Of a stretch of 64,000 nt of DNA, positions 58,003 to 64,000 are shown one piece after another. How positions within the stretch are numbered: the first letter of the stretch is position 1; each line of letters opens with the position of its first letter. The notes beneath the pieces are model-generated. The model made no database searches. It was not told the origin of the DNA and worked only from the letters and a program-made list of their open reading frames with translations. The translations under genes were made by a program, and so were the position numbers. This DNA is from Sphingomonas sp. YR710. GTDB taxonomy: Bacteria; Pseudomonadota; Alphaproteobacteria; Sphingomonadales; Sphingomonadaceae. The stretch spans positions 62,001 through 126,000 of the forward strand of contig NZ_FMZJ01000010.1 in assembly GCF_900101455.1 (NCBI RefSeq), read 5' to 3'.

Positions 58003-58272
58003 ATGCCTGAATCTTTCGCCGCTATCCCGATCGTCGGCATGCTGTTCATCGGCCTGCCCTGGTTGATCTTTCACTATGTTACGCAGTGGAAGAAGAATGG
58101 CGGCCTCACCGTCGAGGATGAGAAATTGCTCGACGATCTGCACGAGATGGCGCGCAGGCTCGATGACCGGCTGGGCACGCTGGAGCGAATCATCACGGCT
58201 GATGATCCTAACTGGCGGCCTCGGCAGGCACCTGACCGCAGCCATGAAAATGAATGGCGCCGCGACGCCTGA
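58003..58272 (+). CDS. pspB: Phage shock protein B
   Basis: An 89-residue membrane protein: one helix (about residues 8-28), then a cytoplasmic coiled coil ending in DRLGTLERIITADDPNW (residues 55-71), as in E. coli PspB (its RIQALESILDAEHPNW). PspB and PspC relay signals to PspA. The C-terminal motif is the template repeated in the three small proteins downstream. Confidence 0.93.
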   Translation: MPESFAAIPIVGMLFIGLPWLIFHYVTQWKKNGGLTVEDEKLLDDLHEMARRLDDRLGTLERIITADDPNWRPRQAPDRSHENEWRRDA

Positions 58273-58309
58273 GCGCCGGCACCGACAACAGGGAAGAAGG
58301 GAAATTGCC

Positions 58310-58690
58310 ATGTCCGCCCGTCGCACGAAATTCTACCTCGACAAACGCAACCGCAAATGGTCGGGCGTGTGCGCCGGCCTCGCCGATTATACCGGAATCG
58401 ACGTTACACTGATCCGCGTCGGCTGGGTTGTCCTCACCTTCATGACGTCGGGCTGGACGATCCTCGCATATTTCATCACCGCCTGGGTGGCGACGGATAG
58501 GCCGCGCGAGTTCGATTATGCATCCCGCGAGGATGAGAAGTTCTGGCAGACGGTGCGGGCGCGCCCCGGCGCGTCGGTTCGCGATGTCCGTTCCAAGATG
58601 CGCGACATCGATCGCCGTATCGCCGACATCGAAACCCATGTGACGAGCACGCACAGCGCACTCGCCAAGGAAATCGATGCGCTGCGCTGA
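58310..58690 (+). CDS. pspC: Phage shock protein C with coiled-coil tail
   Basis: A 126-residue PspC-domain protein: KFYLDKRNRKWSGVCAGLADYTGID, then one membrane helix (about residues 36-60). After it a tail of about 60 residues (SKMRDIDRRIADIETHVTSTHSALAKEIDALR) carries a coiled coil whose end resembles the motif of PspB and its copies (RIADIE-x-x-VT, EIDALR). AAGAAGG is present before the ATG at 58310. Confidence 0.93.
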   Translation: MSARRTKFYLDKRNRKWSGVCAGLADYTGIDVTLIRVGWVVLTFMTSGWTILAYFITAWVATDRPREFDYASREDEKFWQTVRARPGASVRDVRSKMRDIDRRIADIETHVTSTHSALAKEIDALR

Positions 58691-58787
58691 TGGCTGGCCG
58701 TTTATCGAAGCTGGTTTGCGGTTTGTCGAAAAGCCCGTGCGAGTCCGGGGTTGAGACGAACCCACTGAAGGATTGAAGGGAATCCCC

Positions 58788-59108
58788 ATGGTTGACCTGA
58801 TGTTGGTGCGTGAAGTGGTGCCGATGGCGTTCGGTATAGGAGCGATGGGCGTCGCCGGCTGGGTGTTCACCACCTGGCTACGCGTCAAGAATGGCTACCC
58901 CCTGGAAGACGGGTGGGGCGGTGCGGTCTATCCGAAGACGAACGACGAGACGGTTGAGCGAGTGAAACTGCTGGGTGCCGAAAATGCCCAGCTTCGTGCC
59001 GAGATGGGCGCGGTCAAGGATCGTTTGGCCACGATCGAACGCATCGTCACCGACAGCAGTTACCGGCTCGATCGCGAGATCGATACGCTGCGCGGCCCCG
59101 CAAACTGA
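58788..59108 (+). CDS. PspB-like small membrane protein 1 (106 aa)
   Basis: 106 residues. A membrane segment at about 10-32 (VVPMAFGIGAMGVAGWVFTTW) and a linker with aromatic residues lead to a C-terminal coiled coil DRLATIERIVTDSSYRLDRE and IDTLRGPAN. The R-x-x-x-[IL]-E-R-I-x-T-D motif at 79-89 matches PspB residues 56-66. GAAGGG stands before the ATG at 58788. Predicted topology as for PspB, with the coiled coil in the cytosol. Probably binds PspA, PspC or its paralogues, by inference. Confidence 0.85.
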   Translation: MVDLMLVREVVPMAFGIGAMGVAGWVFTTWLRVKNGYPLEDGWGGAVYPKTNDETVERVKLLGAENAQLRAEMGAVKDRLATIERIVTDSSYRLDREIDTLRGPAN

Positions 59109-59127
59109 TCGCCAGAAGGAAAAGATC

Positions 59128-59391
59128 ATGTCTGCCCATAATATCTTCCCTTTCATGGTGCTGATGATCCCGATCGTCGCGATCATGGCGGGCGTTGCCA
59201 AGAAGTGGCTGAAGCTGAAGGAAAAGCAGCTCGATGCCGCGTCTATCGAATCGGCAGAAAAGGCCGCGCAATATGTCGCCAAGACCGAAAGGCTCGAACA
59301 GCGCGTCGCCGTGCTCGAACGTATCCTTACAGATCGTTCAACCCATCTCGCCGACGAGATTGATCGCCTGCGCGATCAGCCGCTCAACTAA
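59128..59391 (+). CDS. PspB-like small membrane protein 2 (87 aa)
   Basis: 87 residues. N-terminal membrane segment (FPFMVLMIPIVAIMAGVA), basic WLKLKEK, a short helix, and the motif RVAVLERILTD at 59-69 followed by HLADEIDRLRDQPLN. The motif is the closest of the group to that of the next gene. AAGGA is present 6 nt before the ATG at 59128. It shares an architecture with PspB and the flanking genes. Confidence 0.85.
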   Translation: MSAHNIFPFMVLMIPIVAIMAGVAKKWLKLKEKQLDAASIESAEKAAQYVAKTERLEQRVAVLERILTDRSTHLADEIDRLRDQPLN

Positions 59392-59414
59392 ACAGATCGC
59401 TTCGGAGAATTCGC

Positions 59415-59672
59415 ATGAATCCGTTCGAAATGGTTGTGCTGATCGTCGCGATAAGCGCGGTCGCCAGCATCTTTCGCGCCAAATATGGCATCCCCGGCCG
59501 CGCGCGGCGGCGCGATCGTGACATGCCGATCCACGACCCGGAAAATGATCGGCTGCGCGAGGAGTTGCGCGCGCTCAAGGATCGGGTCGCCGTACTGGAA
59601 CGCATCGCTACCGACAATGATCGCGGGTTGCAGCTCGATCGCGAGATCGAAGCGCTGCGGCATCGCGACTGA
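59415..59672 (+). CDS. PspB-like small membrane protein 3 (85 aa)
   Basis: 85 residues. Membrane segment (MVVLIVAISAVASIF), a basic RARRRDRD stretch, then DRVAVLERIATDNDRGLQLD and REIEALRHRD. Motif R-V-A-V-L-E-R-I-A-T-D at 57-67. It appears to be a sister of the preceding gene, with the same order of parts but little identity outside the motif. Confidence 0.85.
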   Translation: MNPFEMVVLIVAISAVASIFRAKYGIPGRARRRDRDMPIHDPENDRLREELRALKDRVAVLERIATDNDRGLQLDREIEALRHRD

Positions 59673-59686
59673 CGAAGGATCGAACC

Positions 59687-59929
59687 ATGACAGATCCCTT
59701 TTTCTGGCTGACGATCAGCGGGGCGGGCCTGATCGGGCTTGGCATCACCGTTCATGCTGCACTTGCGGGATGGCGCGGCTGGCTGGAGCTTCAGCGGCTC
59801 GCGCTCGATCGCCGGCAGGATCGCCCGTCTTCGGCCCAGGGCGCATCCCCTGCGGCGCGAATCGAGATAGCCGATCTCAGGGAACGTGTCCGCAAGCTTG
59901 AGGCTATTGCCGCCGGCGTCGACATCTGA
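59687..59929 (+). CDS. Small membrane protein at the end of the psp operon (80 aa)
   Basis: 80 residues. Membrane segment (FFWLTISGAGLIGLGITVHAALA), a GWRGWLELQRLALDRRQD block and a C-terminal coiled coil IADLRERVRKLEAIAAG. The motif is reduced: RVRKLEAI only, with no TD or EIDxLR ending. It may be a diverged member of the PspB-like group or an unrelated small protein with the same topology. Confidence 0.8.
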   Translation: MTDPFFWLTISGAGLIGLGITVHAALAGWRGWLELQRLALDRRQDRPSSAQGASPAARIEIADLRERVRKLEAIAAGVDI

Positions 59930-60046
59930 ACGGCCTGGCTGCGGAAATATCGCACATTCCCTAGGGATTTTACCTAAACGCCGAAACTGAACTTTGATGT
60001 TAACTGATGTCTCGCGCGGCATGCCGCATTCTCCGGGAGGCACCAT

Positions 60047-60445
60047 TTGATCATGATCGACGCCGGCTCCGGCGACAATGGCGACGACGATGATGGCCCC
60101 GAGAAGCGGAGCGAACAGCGGTCGCCGACACGCATCGCATCCCGATTGCGATTGAGCCTGGACAGTGCTGGGGCCCGCGACGACGCGATTTCCGATGTTA
60201 CCGTGATGGATATTTCGCAGCGCGGCGCATCGACGCTGGCAAGCCAGCATCTGGCGGTGGGAGATCTCGTGACGCTTGAAGTGCCACTGGTCGGTTGGCG
60301 CGATGCCGAAATCATGTGGATCGACGGTACAAGGGCCGGTTGCCGCTTCGTCAGGGCGCTCACCGAAGAGGAATTGCGTGAGGCGATCGAGGTGAGTCCG
60401 CTGCTGCAGGATAGTTTCCCGGGGCTCTTCTCCCATCATGGCTGA
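60047..60445 (+). CDS. PilZ-domain protein
   Basis: About 132 residues. The c-di-GMP-binding signature is RSEQR (RxxxR) and 40 residues later DISQRGA (DxSxxG), so it should bind c-di-GMP. The remainder (LVTLEVPLVGWRDAEIMWIDG, AGCRFVRAL) completes the beta barrel, with a short helical tail. The start is the TTG at 60047, 6 nt after GGGAGG; an ATG at 60053 is the alternative. Single-domain PilZ proteins act as adaptors for motility or polysaccharide control. Confidence 0.85.
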   Translation: MIMIDAGSGDNGDDDDGPEKRSEQRSPTRIASRLRLSLDSAGARDDAISDVTVMDISQRGASTLASQHLAVGDLVTLEVPLVGWRDAEIMWIDGTRAGCRFVRALTEEELREAIEVSPLLQDSFPGLFSHHG

Positions 60446-60502
60446 TCGGCCGGTATTATGGCGGCAGTTCAATTCGTGGGGAAAATGCGCTAGCGGCGCC
60501 TG

Positions 60503-60910
60503 ATGACGACCAGCCTCGACGACATTTACGAAGAATATGCACTGCTCGATGCCGACGATCGCTACCGGCAGCTGATCGATCTTGGCCGCGCGCTCGAACC
60601 GATGCCCGACGCGCTCAAGACCGATGCGACGCTGGTACGCGGCTGTTCGGCGGCGGTGTGGGTCTATCCCACCGTGCTGGATGACGGCCGGCTCCATTTC
60701 CTGGCCGATTCGAATGCCGCGATCACCAAGGGGATCATCGCGCTCGTCCTGCAGACGGTGCAGGATCGCACGCCCGCCGAGATACGCGATCTCGATATTC
60801 CTGCATTGCTCGCGCCGTTCGATCTCAAGAGCCAGCTCAGTTCGAACCGGACGCAGGGCATCCCGAACATGATCGCGCTGATCCAGAACACCGCCGGGCG
60901 CTACGCATGA
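60503..60910 (+). CDS. sufE: Cysteine desulfuration protein SufE
   Basis: A 135-residue SufE: the sulfur-accepting Cys is in LVRGCSAAVWVYP, and DDRYRQLIDLGRALEPMP and SQLSSNRTQGIPNMIALI are also typical. It accepts sulfur from SufS for iron-sulfur cluster assembly. No suf operon is next to it in this window. The stop overlaps the next start (ATGA). Confidence 0.94.
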   Translation: MTTSLDDIYEEYALLDADDRYRQLIDLGRALEPMPDALKTDATLVRGCSAAVWVYPTVLDDGRLHFLADSNAAITKGIIALVLQTVQDRTPAEIRDLDIPALLAPFDLKSQLSSNRTQGIPNMIALIQNTAGRYA

Positions 60911-61296
60911 AGCGGGCTTTGGCCTTCCTGCTGCTGATGGGAATGCCGGTCGCCGCGCAGGATATTGCGCCGGGTAAGCTGACGATCGCCGGCGAAGCGT
61001 TCGCGGCCGCCGATGTGGTCGATGCGCGGGCGATGCCCGATATGGGCGGCACCTCCGGCATCATGCTCACCTTGACGCCCAAGGCCGCGCAACGTCTTGC
61101 CGCGCTCACGGCGGGTCTTGCCGGCAAGACAATGGTGGTAGCGCTCGACGGTATGCCCATCCTGCGCGAGATGATCCGTGCGCCGATCCGCGACGGCGTG
61201 ATCGATATTCCGGCAGCCTACAAACTGCCCGAAGCCGAAGCGTTGGCAAAGCGGATTTCGGGCAAGCCGCCGCTGCCGGACGACCTCGCCGAATAG
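60907..61296 (+). CDS. Small exported protein of unknown function
   Basis: A 129-residue protein with a signal peptide (LAFLLLMGMPVAAQ). The mature part (PGKLTIAGEAFAAADVVDA, GIMLTLTPKAAQRLAALT, VALDGMPILREMIRAPI, GVIDI) resembles the P1-head-like domain found in SecD and in some stand-alone exported proteins, by pattern. Its function is not known. It is coupled to sufE by an ATGA overlap. Confidence 0.7.
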   Translation: MKRALAFLLLMGMPVAAQDIAPGKLTIAGEAFAAADVVDARAMPDMGGTSGIMLTLTPKAAQRLAALTAGLAGKTMVVALDGMPILREMIRAPIRDGVIDIPAAYKLPEAEALAKRISGKPPLPDDLAE

Positions 61297-61350
61297 CCTC
61301 GCATCCTTTTGCCAGGGCGCGGCGTTTCCTGACCAACAGGAGCGTGGCCG

Positions 61351-62298
61351 GTGAAGCATCAACCCATCGCACAGGTCGACACGATCGATTCGCATCCCGG
61401 AATTTGCCGGCAGCGCCGGGGGCGCGGCTGGCGCTTCGTCGCGGCGGACGGAACGACGGTCGGCGATGTCGACGAACGGCTGCGGATATTGGCGCTCGGC
61501 ATCCCGCCGGCGTGGCGCAAGGTGTGGATCAATCCCGACCCGGAGGCGCCGGTCCAGGCGACCGGCATCGATGCCGCGGGCCGCAAGCAATATCGCTATC
61601 ACGGCGCCTGGCGCGAGCAGCGCGATCAGGAGAAGTTCGAAAATCTCCCGGCCTTTGCCGCCTATCTTCCCCGGCTGCGCGCGCAGGTTCGTACGGCGCT
61701 GGCGAGTGGCGACGAATGGGAACGCGCGCTCGCGGCGGCGGTGCGGCTGCTCGATGGTTTCGCGATCCGGGTCGGATCGGACGATTCGGTCGAGCATGGC
61801 AGCTATGGCGCGACCACCCTGCTCAATCGCCATGCCCGCATCGAAGGCGACCGGATCAATCTGTGCTTCTACGGCAAGGGTGGTATCCGTGCGAACCTGT
61901 CGAGCCGCGATGCGGCGCTGGCGGCGGCTTTGGCCGAGCTGAAATGCGTGCGCGGCAGCCTCTTCACCTTGCGGTCGGGCCTGCGGATTCGCGCCGCCGA
62001 CGTCAATCAGTGGATCGGCGAGCTTACCGAAGGCCATGGCACCGCGAAAACCTTCCGCACCTGGCGCGCGTGCGCGGTCGCGGCCGGGATATTGAGTCAT
62101 GGTCGCTGTTCGGTGAAGACGCTGCTCGCTGAAGTGGCGCGCCAGCTCGGCAACACGCCGGCGGTGTGCCGCAAGTCCTACGTCGCGCCGATCTTCATCG
62201 ATATCGCCAAGGCCGGGGAGACGATCCCTGTGCCGAAGATGCCGGCTGCGCTGCGGGCCAGTGAGCGGGCGAGTCTGGCGGTGCTGAAGGCAATGTGA
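61351..62298 (+). CDS. DNA topoisomerase IB
   Basis: A 315-residue poxvirus-type (bacterial) topoisomerase IB, which relaxes supercoils through a 3'-phosphotyrosine. Catalytic residues appear present: Arg in AIRVGSDDSVEHGSYGATTL, Lys in FYGKGG, Arg in FRTWRACAVA and the nucleophilic Tyr in CRKSYVAPIF. The start is GTG at 61351 with AGGAG 8 nt before it. The N-terminal part is a DNA-binding domain (GWRFVAADGTTVGD, LALGIPPAWRKVWI). It is often found in sphingomonads and other alphaproteobacteria. Confidence 0.92.
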   Translation: MKHQPIAQVDTIDSHPGICRQRRGRGWRFVAADGTTVGDVDERLRILALGIPPAWRKVWINPDPEAPVQATGIDAAGRKQYRYHGAWREQRDQEKFENLPAFAAYLPRLRAQVRTALASGDEWERALAAAVRLLDGFAIRVGSDDSVEHGSYGATTLLNRHARIEGDRINLCFYGKGGIRANLSSRDAALAAALAELKCVRGSLFTLRSGLRIRAADVNQWIGELTEGHGTAKTFRTWRACAVAAGILSHGRCSVKTLLAEVARQLGNTPAVCRKSYVAPIFIDIAKAGETIPVPKMPAALRASERASLAVLKAM

Positions 62299-62306
62299 AA
62301 ACCTCA

Positions 62307-62336
62307 ATTCCTTCCCGAGCACGCTCGTGGAGGAAT
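62307..62336. repeat. Degenerate hairpin related to the repeat at 211-343
   Basis: ATTCCTTCCCGAGC-AC-GCTCG-TGG-AGGAAT is an imperfect hairpin that matches the first arm of the 5' repeat (ATTCCTCCCCGAGCTTGCTC). It lies between the convergent topoisomerase and J-domain genes and may act as a terminator. Confidence 0.45.
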
Positions 62337-62346
62337 GAGAATGAAG

Positions 62347-62880
62347 TCACCCCGTCTTCGCCCGCCGCTCTTCTGCGCGGCGGAGGATCTCGAACGAGGC
62401 CTGAACCGCCTGGAACCGCACCGCCGCCTTGGCATCGCCCGGCTTCATATCGGGGTGATTCGCCTTGGCCAGCCGCCGCCACGCCGTCTTGATCAGCTCG
62501 AAATCGGCATCGGTCTCGAGCTCGAGCGTCTCGAGCGCGCGCAGTTCGTCGCCGGTCCAGCGGCCGTCGCCCGGGCCGGCCCAGCCATAATGCGATGCCT
62601 CGGCATAGCCGGCCGACGACCGCCGTTCGTCCGCCTCGCGTGCCTTGGCTTCCTCGGCCGAGAGGCCTTCGAAATAGTCCCAGTTCCGATTATATTCGGC
62701 GGCGTGGGTTTCGCAGAAATACCAGCGCTCGCGGCTGTTCGGCGATTTGGGAGCGGGGCGATCGCCGGGCTGGTCGCAACCCCAGCGGTCGCACATTTTT
62801 ACCTGCCGGGTGGCGCGCTCGCTGCCATATTCGCGCCAGCGCGGGAAGCCCCAGTCATCGGATCGGGAAGATTTGGCCAT
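62347..62880 (-). CDS. J-domain protein with a putative zinc site
   Basis: A 177-residue protein. The N-terminal part has CDRWGC and later FCETH, a possible zinc site, and NWDYFEGLSAEEAKARE. The C-terminal 50 residues are a J domain (LETDADFELIKTAWRRLAKANHPD, with the HPD tripeptide) that would stimulate DnaK. Relatives with the same order are widely conserved in alphaproteobacteria, without a known client. AGGGA is 8 nt from the ATG at 62880. Position upstream of the unknown gene at 63062, divergent. Confidence 0.85.
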   Translation of the reverse strand: MAKSSRSDDWGFPRWREYGSERATRQVKMCDRWGCDQPGDRPAPKSPNSRERWYFCETHAAEYNRNWDYFEGLSAEEAKAREADERRSSAGYAEASHYGWAGPGDGRWTGDELRALETLELETDADFELIKTAWRRLAKANHPDMKPGDAKAAVRFQAVQASFEILRRAEERRAKTG

Positions 62881-63061
62881 AAGCGGTCCCTGTAGCGCGA
62901 AACGGGTTAATCGGCCATGGCCAGCGGTCGCTTCCGACTTTTTTTCGCGGCGCATCAATCCGTACACGCCGTGTTTACGAGCAATAGCATATGGATAGCG
63001 CATGGGCAGGCGGCTTCGGCTCCAGCCCGGTGCGTAACCGGTTGTTTTCGGGGTGAGTGAT

Positions 63062-63748
63062 ATGGCGTTACACAGAATGGAGTCGAACCAGGCGGATCTG
63101 CTGGCCCCGCGTGGCGCAGTGGATATTATCGGCGCCTTGTTGCGCGCTGACGGCGGCGCCCATCACCCTTATATGGCCGGAGAGATTTTCGCAGCGGGCC
63201 GCGATTTGCCGCGCAATCTGGCCGATGCGGTCCATTATCTGTGCACGCTTCATGGCGATCACCCCGGCATCATCGATCTCGCTCGTGACAAGGGCGGTTT
63301 CGGTCCGGCGGCCGAATGGCTCGACGATGCGGCATCCGGCTTCGCGCAGGAGCGGCTTTATCTGACGAAGGTTGTCGTCGCCGCCGGCCCTTTGCCCAGC
63401 ACCGCTGGACAGGCCGATTCGGCGGCGGCCGTCGCCGGCCAGCGCCACGCACTCGAAATGCTTGCCCGTTCGGATCGCACCGGCTGCGCGATCGGCGCGG
63501 GCCTGGCCCTGGCGCTCGATTGGCGCGCGATCCGTACCGTGATCGATGCCGCCGCGCAGCGCTTCGGCGTCGAACTGACCCCGCCGGCGCTACCCTCGTC
63601 GCGCGCCACGATGATGGTCGCCGCGGCGGCCGCCGGTTCGGTATCGATCGAACGTGCTATGATCTTCGGCGCGCAGCAGATGCTGGTCCAGCATCGCGGG
63701 CTTTGGGACCTGCTCCATGCCCGGCAGCTGGCGCGTGTGGGGCAGTAG
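63062..63748 (+). CDS. Protein of unknown function (228 aa)
   Basis: A 228-residue helical protein without signal or membrane segments: PRNLADAVHYLCTLHGDHPGIIDLAR in the first third and ALALDWRAIRTVIDAAAQRFG near residue 155, then AAAAAGSVSIERAMIFGAQQMLVQH. The pattern looks like proteins found only in sphingomonads, to which I cannot assign a function. GGGGTGAG precedes the ATG at 63062; a GTG at 63053 would add 3 residues. Confidence 0.75.
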   Translation: MALHRMESNQADLLAPRGAVDIIGALLRADGGAHHPYMAGEIFAAGRDLPRNLADAVHYLCTLHGDHPGIIDLARDKGGFGPAAEWLDDAASGFAQERLYLTKVVVAAGPLPSTAGQADSAAAVAGQRHALEMLARSDRTGCAIGAGLALALDWRAIRTVIDAAAQRFGVELTPPALPSSRATMMVAAAAAGSVSIERAMIFGAQQMLVQHRGLWDLLHARQLARVGQ

Positions 63749-63768
63749 GATCATCCGAAAGATTGTCA

Positions 63769-63852
63769 TTCCCGCGCAAGCGGGAACCGACAGTGAAGGC
63801 ACGCCGGGATCGGTAGGAGCCGGCCACCATGGATCCCCGCTTGCGCGGGGAT
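63769..63852. repeat. Pair of REP-like hairpins
   Basis: TTCCCGC-GCAA-GCGGGAA (63769-63786) and ATCCCCGC-TTGC-GCGGGGAT (63833-63852) are perfect hairpins whose outer sequences (GTCATTCCCGCGCAAGCGGG and the reversed CCCGCTTGCGCGGGGATGAC) face each other. This is the typical REP-pair form seen between genes of many proteobacteria. It lies between the unknown gene and the MoxR-type gene. Confidence 0.75.
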
Positions 63853-63951
63853 GACGAGATAGGAGGCATGCCCTCAAGGGGAGCCCCCCCGCTTGCGCAC
63901 CGCGTCGCAGCATCTTATCGCTCGAAGCCTATCAGCGATGAGGGACAGCAC

Positions 63952-64000
63952 GTGCGTTTCGACGGAACCAGCAACTATATCGCCACCGCCGATCTGAAGG
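63952..64000 (+). CDS. MoxR-type AAA+ ATPase, N-terminal start (gene continues beyond the window)
   Basis: Only 16 codons are inside the window, from a GTG at 63952 with GAGGGA upstream. The encoded start MRFDGTSNYIATADLK is close to the N-terminus of MoxR-family ATPases of the CoxD-like type, where the P-loop follows shortly. These ATPases work as chaperones with VWA-domain partners. The call rests on this short match. Confidence 0.65.
   Translation, partial: MRFDGTSNYIATADLK

Noticed and set aside
59957-59975. CCCTAGGG palindrome followed by TTTT after the psp operon
   Set aside because: The palindrome has no loop and cannot form a stable terminator stem.

Overview
The window reads as chromosomal DNA of an alphaproteobacterium, most likely a sphingomonad (Sphingomonas or a close relative). 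This is inferred from the high GC content, the gene order ispH-thrB-rnhA, the split glycine decarboxylase gcvT-gcvH-gcvPA-gcvPB behind a tandem glycine riboswitch, and protein sequences that look like sphingomonad versions of housekeeping enzymes. Coding density is high, with many 1-4 nt overlaps. I saw no rRNA, tRNA, CRISPR array, prophage or complete insertion sequence.

Layout. 1-11.3 kb: the end of a thioredoxin gene, an inositol-monophosphatase-family enzyme, a glutathione transferase, argJ, a DUF155/RMD1-like protein, a Fic protein, and the glycine cleavage operon with its riboswitch and two repeat elements with long terminal inverted arms. 11.4-24.8 kb: ispH-thrB-rnhA, an unusual hybrid histidine kinase, secA, rsmD, rluB, a cytosolic receptor-like protein, pgi and gor. 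24.8-31.2 kb: a collapsed parD/parE remnant, small unknown genes, a groES-groEL pair under a CIRCE operator, a transglutaminase, an SDR and a membrane protein. 31.2-46.4 kb: a periplasmic cytochrome c / amine oxidase / RidA operon, acs, an ABC-F ATPase, an intact parDE pair, a YaiI-like gene coupled to a DEAD-box helicase, a pyruvate-kinase-like protein, an acyltransferase, a YhiN-like flavoprotein and an alpha/beta hydrolase. 46.4-55 kb: prfC, a chemoreceptor, an L,D-transpeptidase / M23 peptidase / GDSL esterase run joined by ATGA overlaps, a STAS plus metallo-beta-lactamase-fold pair, sodB and a PuuD-like membrane protein. 55-60 kb: the phage-shock-protein locus. 60-64 kb: a PilZ protein, sufE, topoisomerase IB, a J-domain protein, an unknown gene and the start of a MoxR-type ATPase.

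The most interesting region is the psp locus. A sigma-54 activator (pspF) faces a sigma-54 promoter. Behind the promoter come a 56-residue exported protein, pspA, pspB, pspC and then four more small genes. Three of these four encode an N-terminal membrane segment followed by the same C-terminal coiled-coil motif that ends PspB (R-x-x-x-[LI]-E-R-I-x-T-D, then E-I-[DE]-x-L-R). This looks like a locally expanded family of PspB-like membrane adaptors, and PspC has also acquired a related tail. Other observations worth follow-up are a hybrid kinase whose two phosphoacceptor histidines are both replaced while its receiver aspartate is kept, a STAS protein without the regulatory serine, a soluble receptor in which the signalling hairpin precedes the Cache domain, and a gene that appears to start with CTG inside a CTGA overlap.
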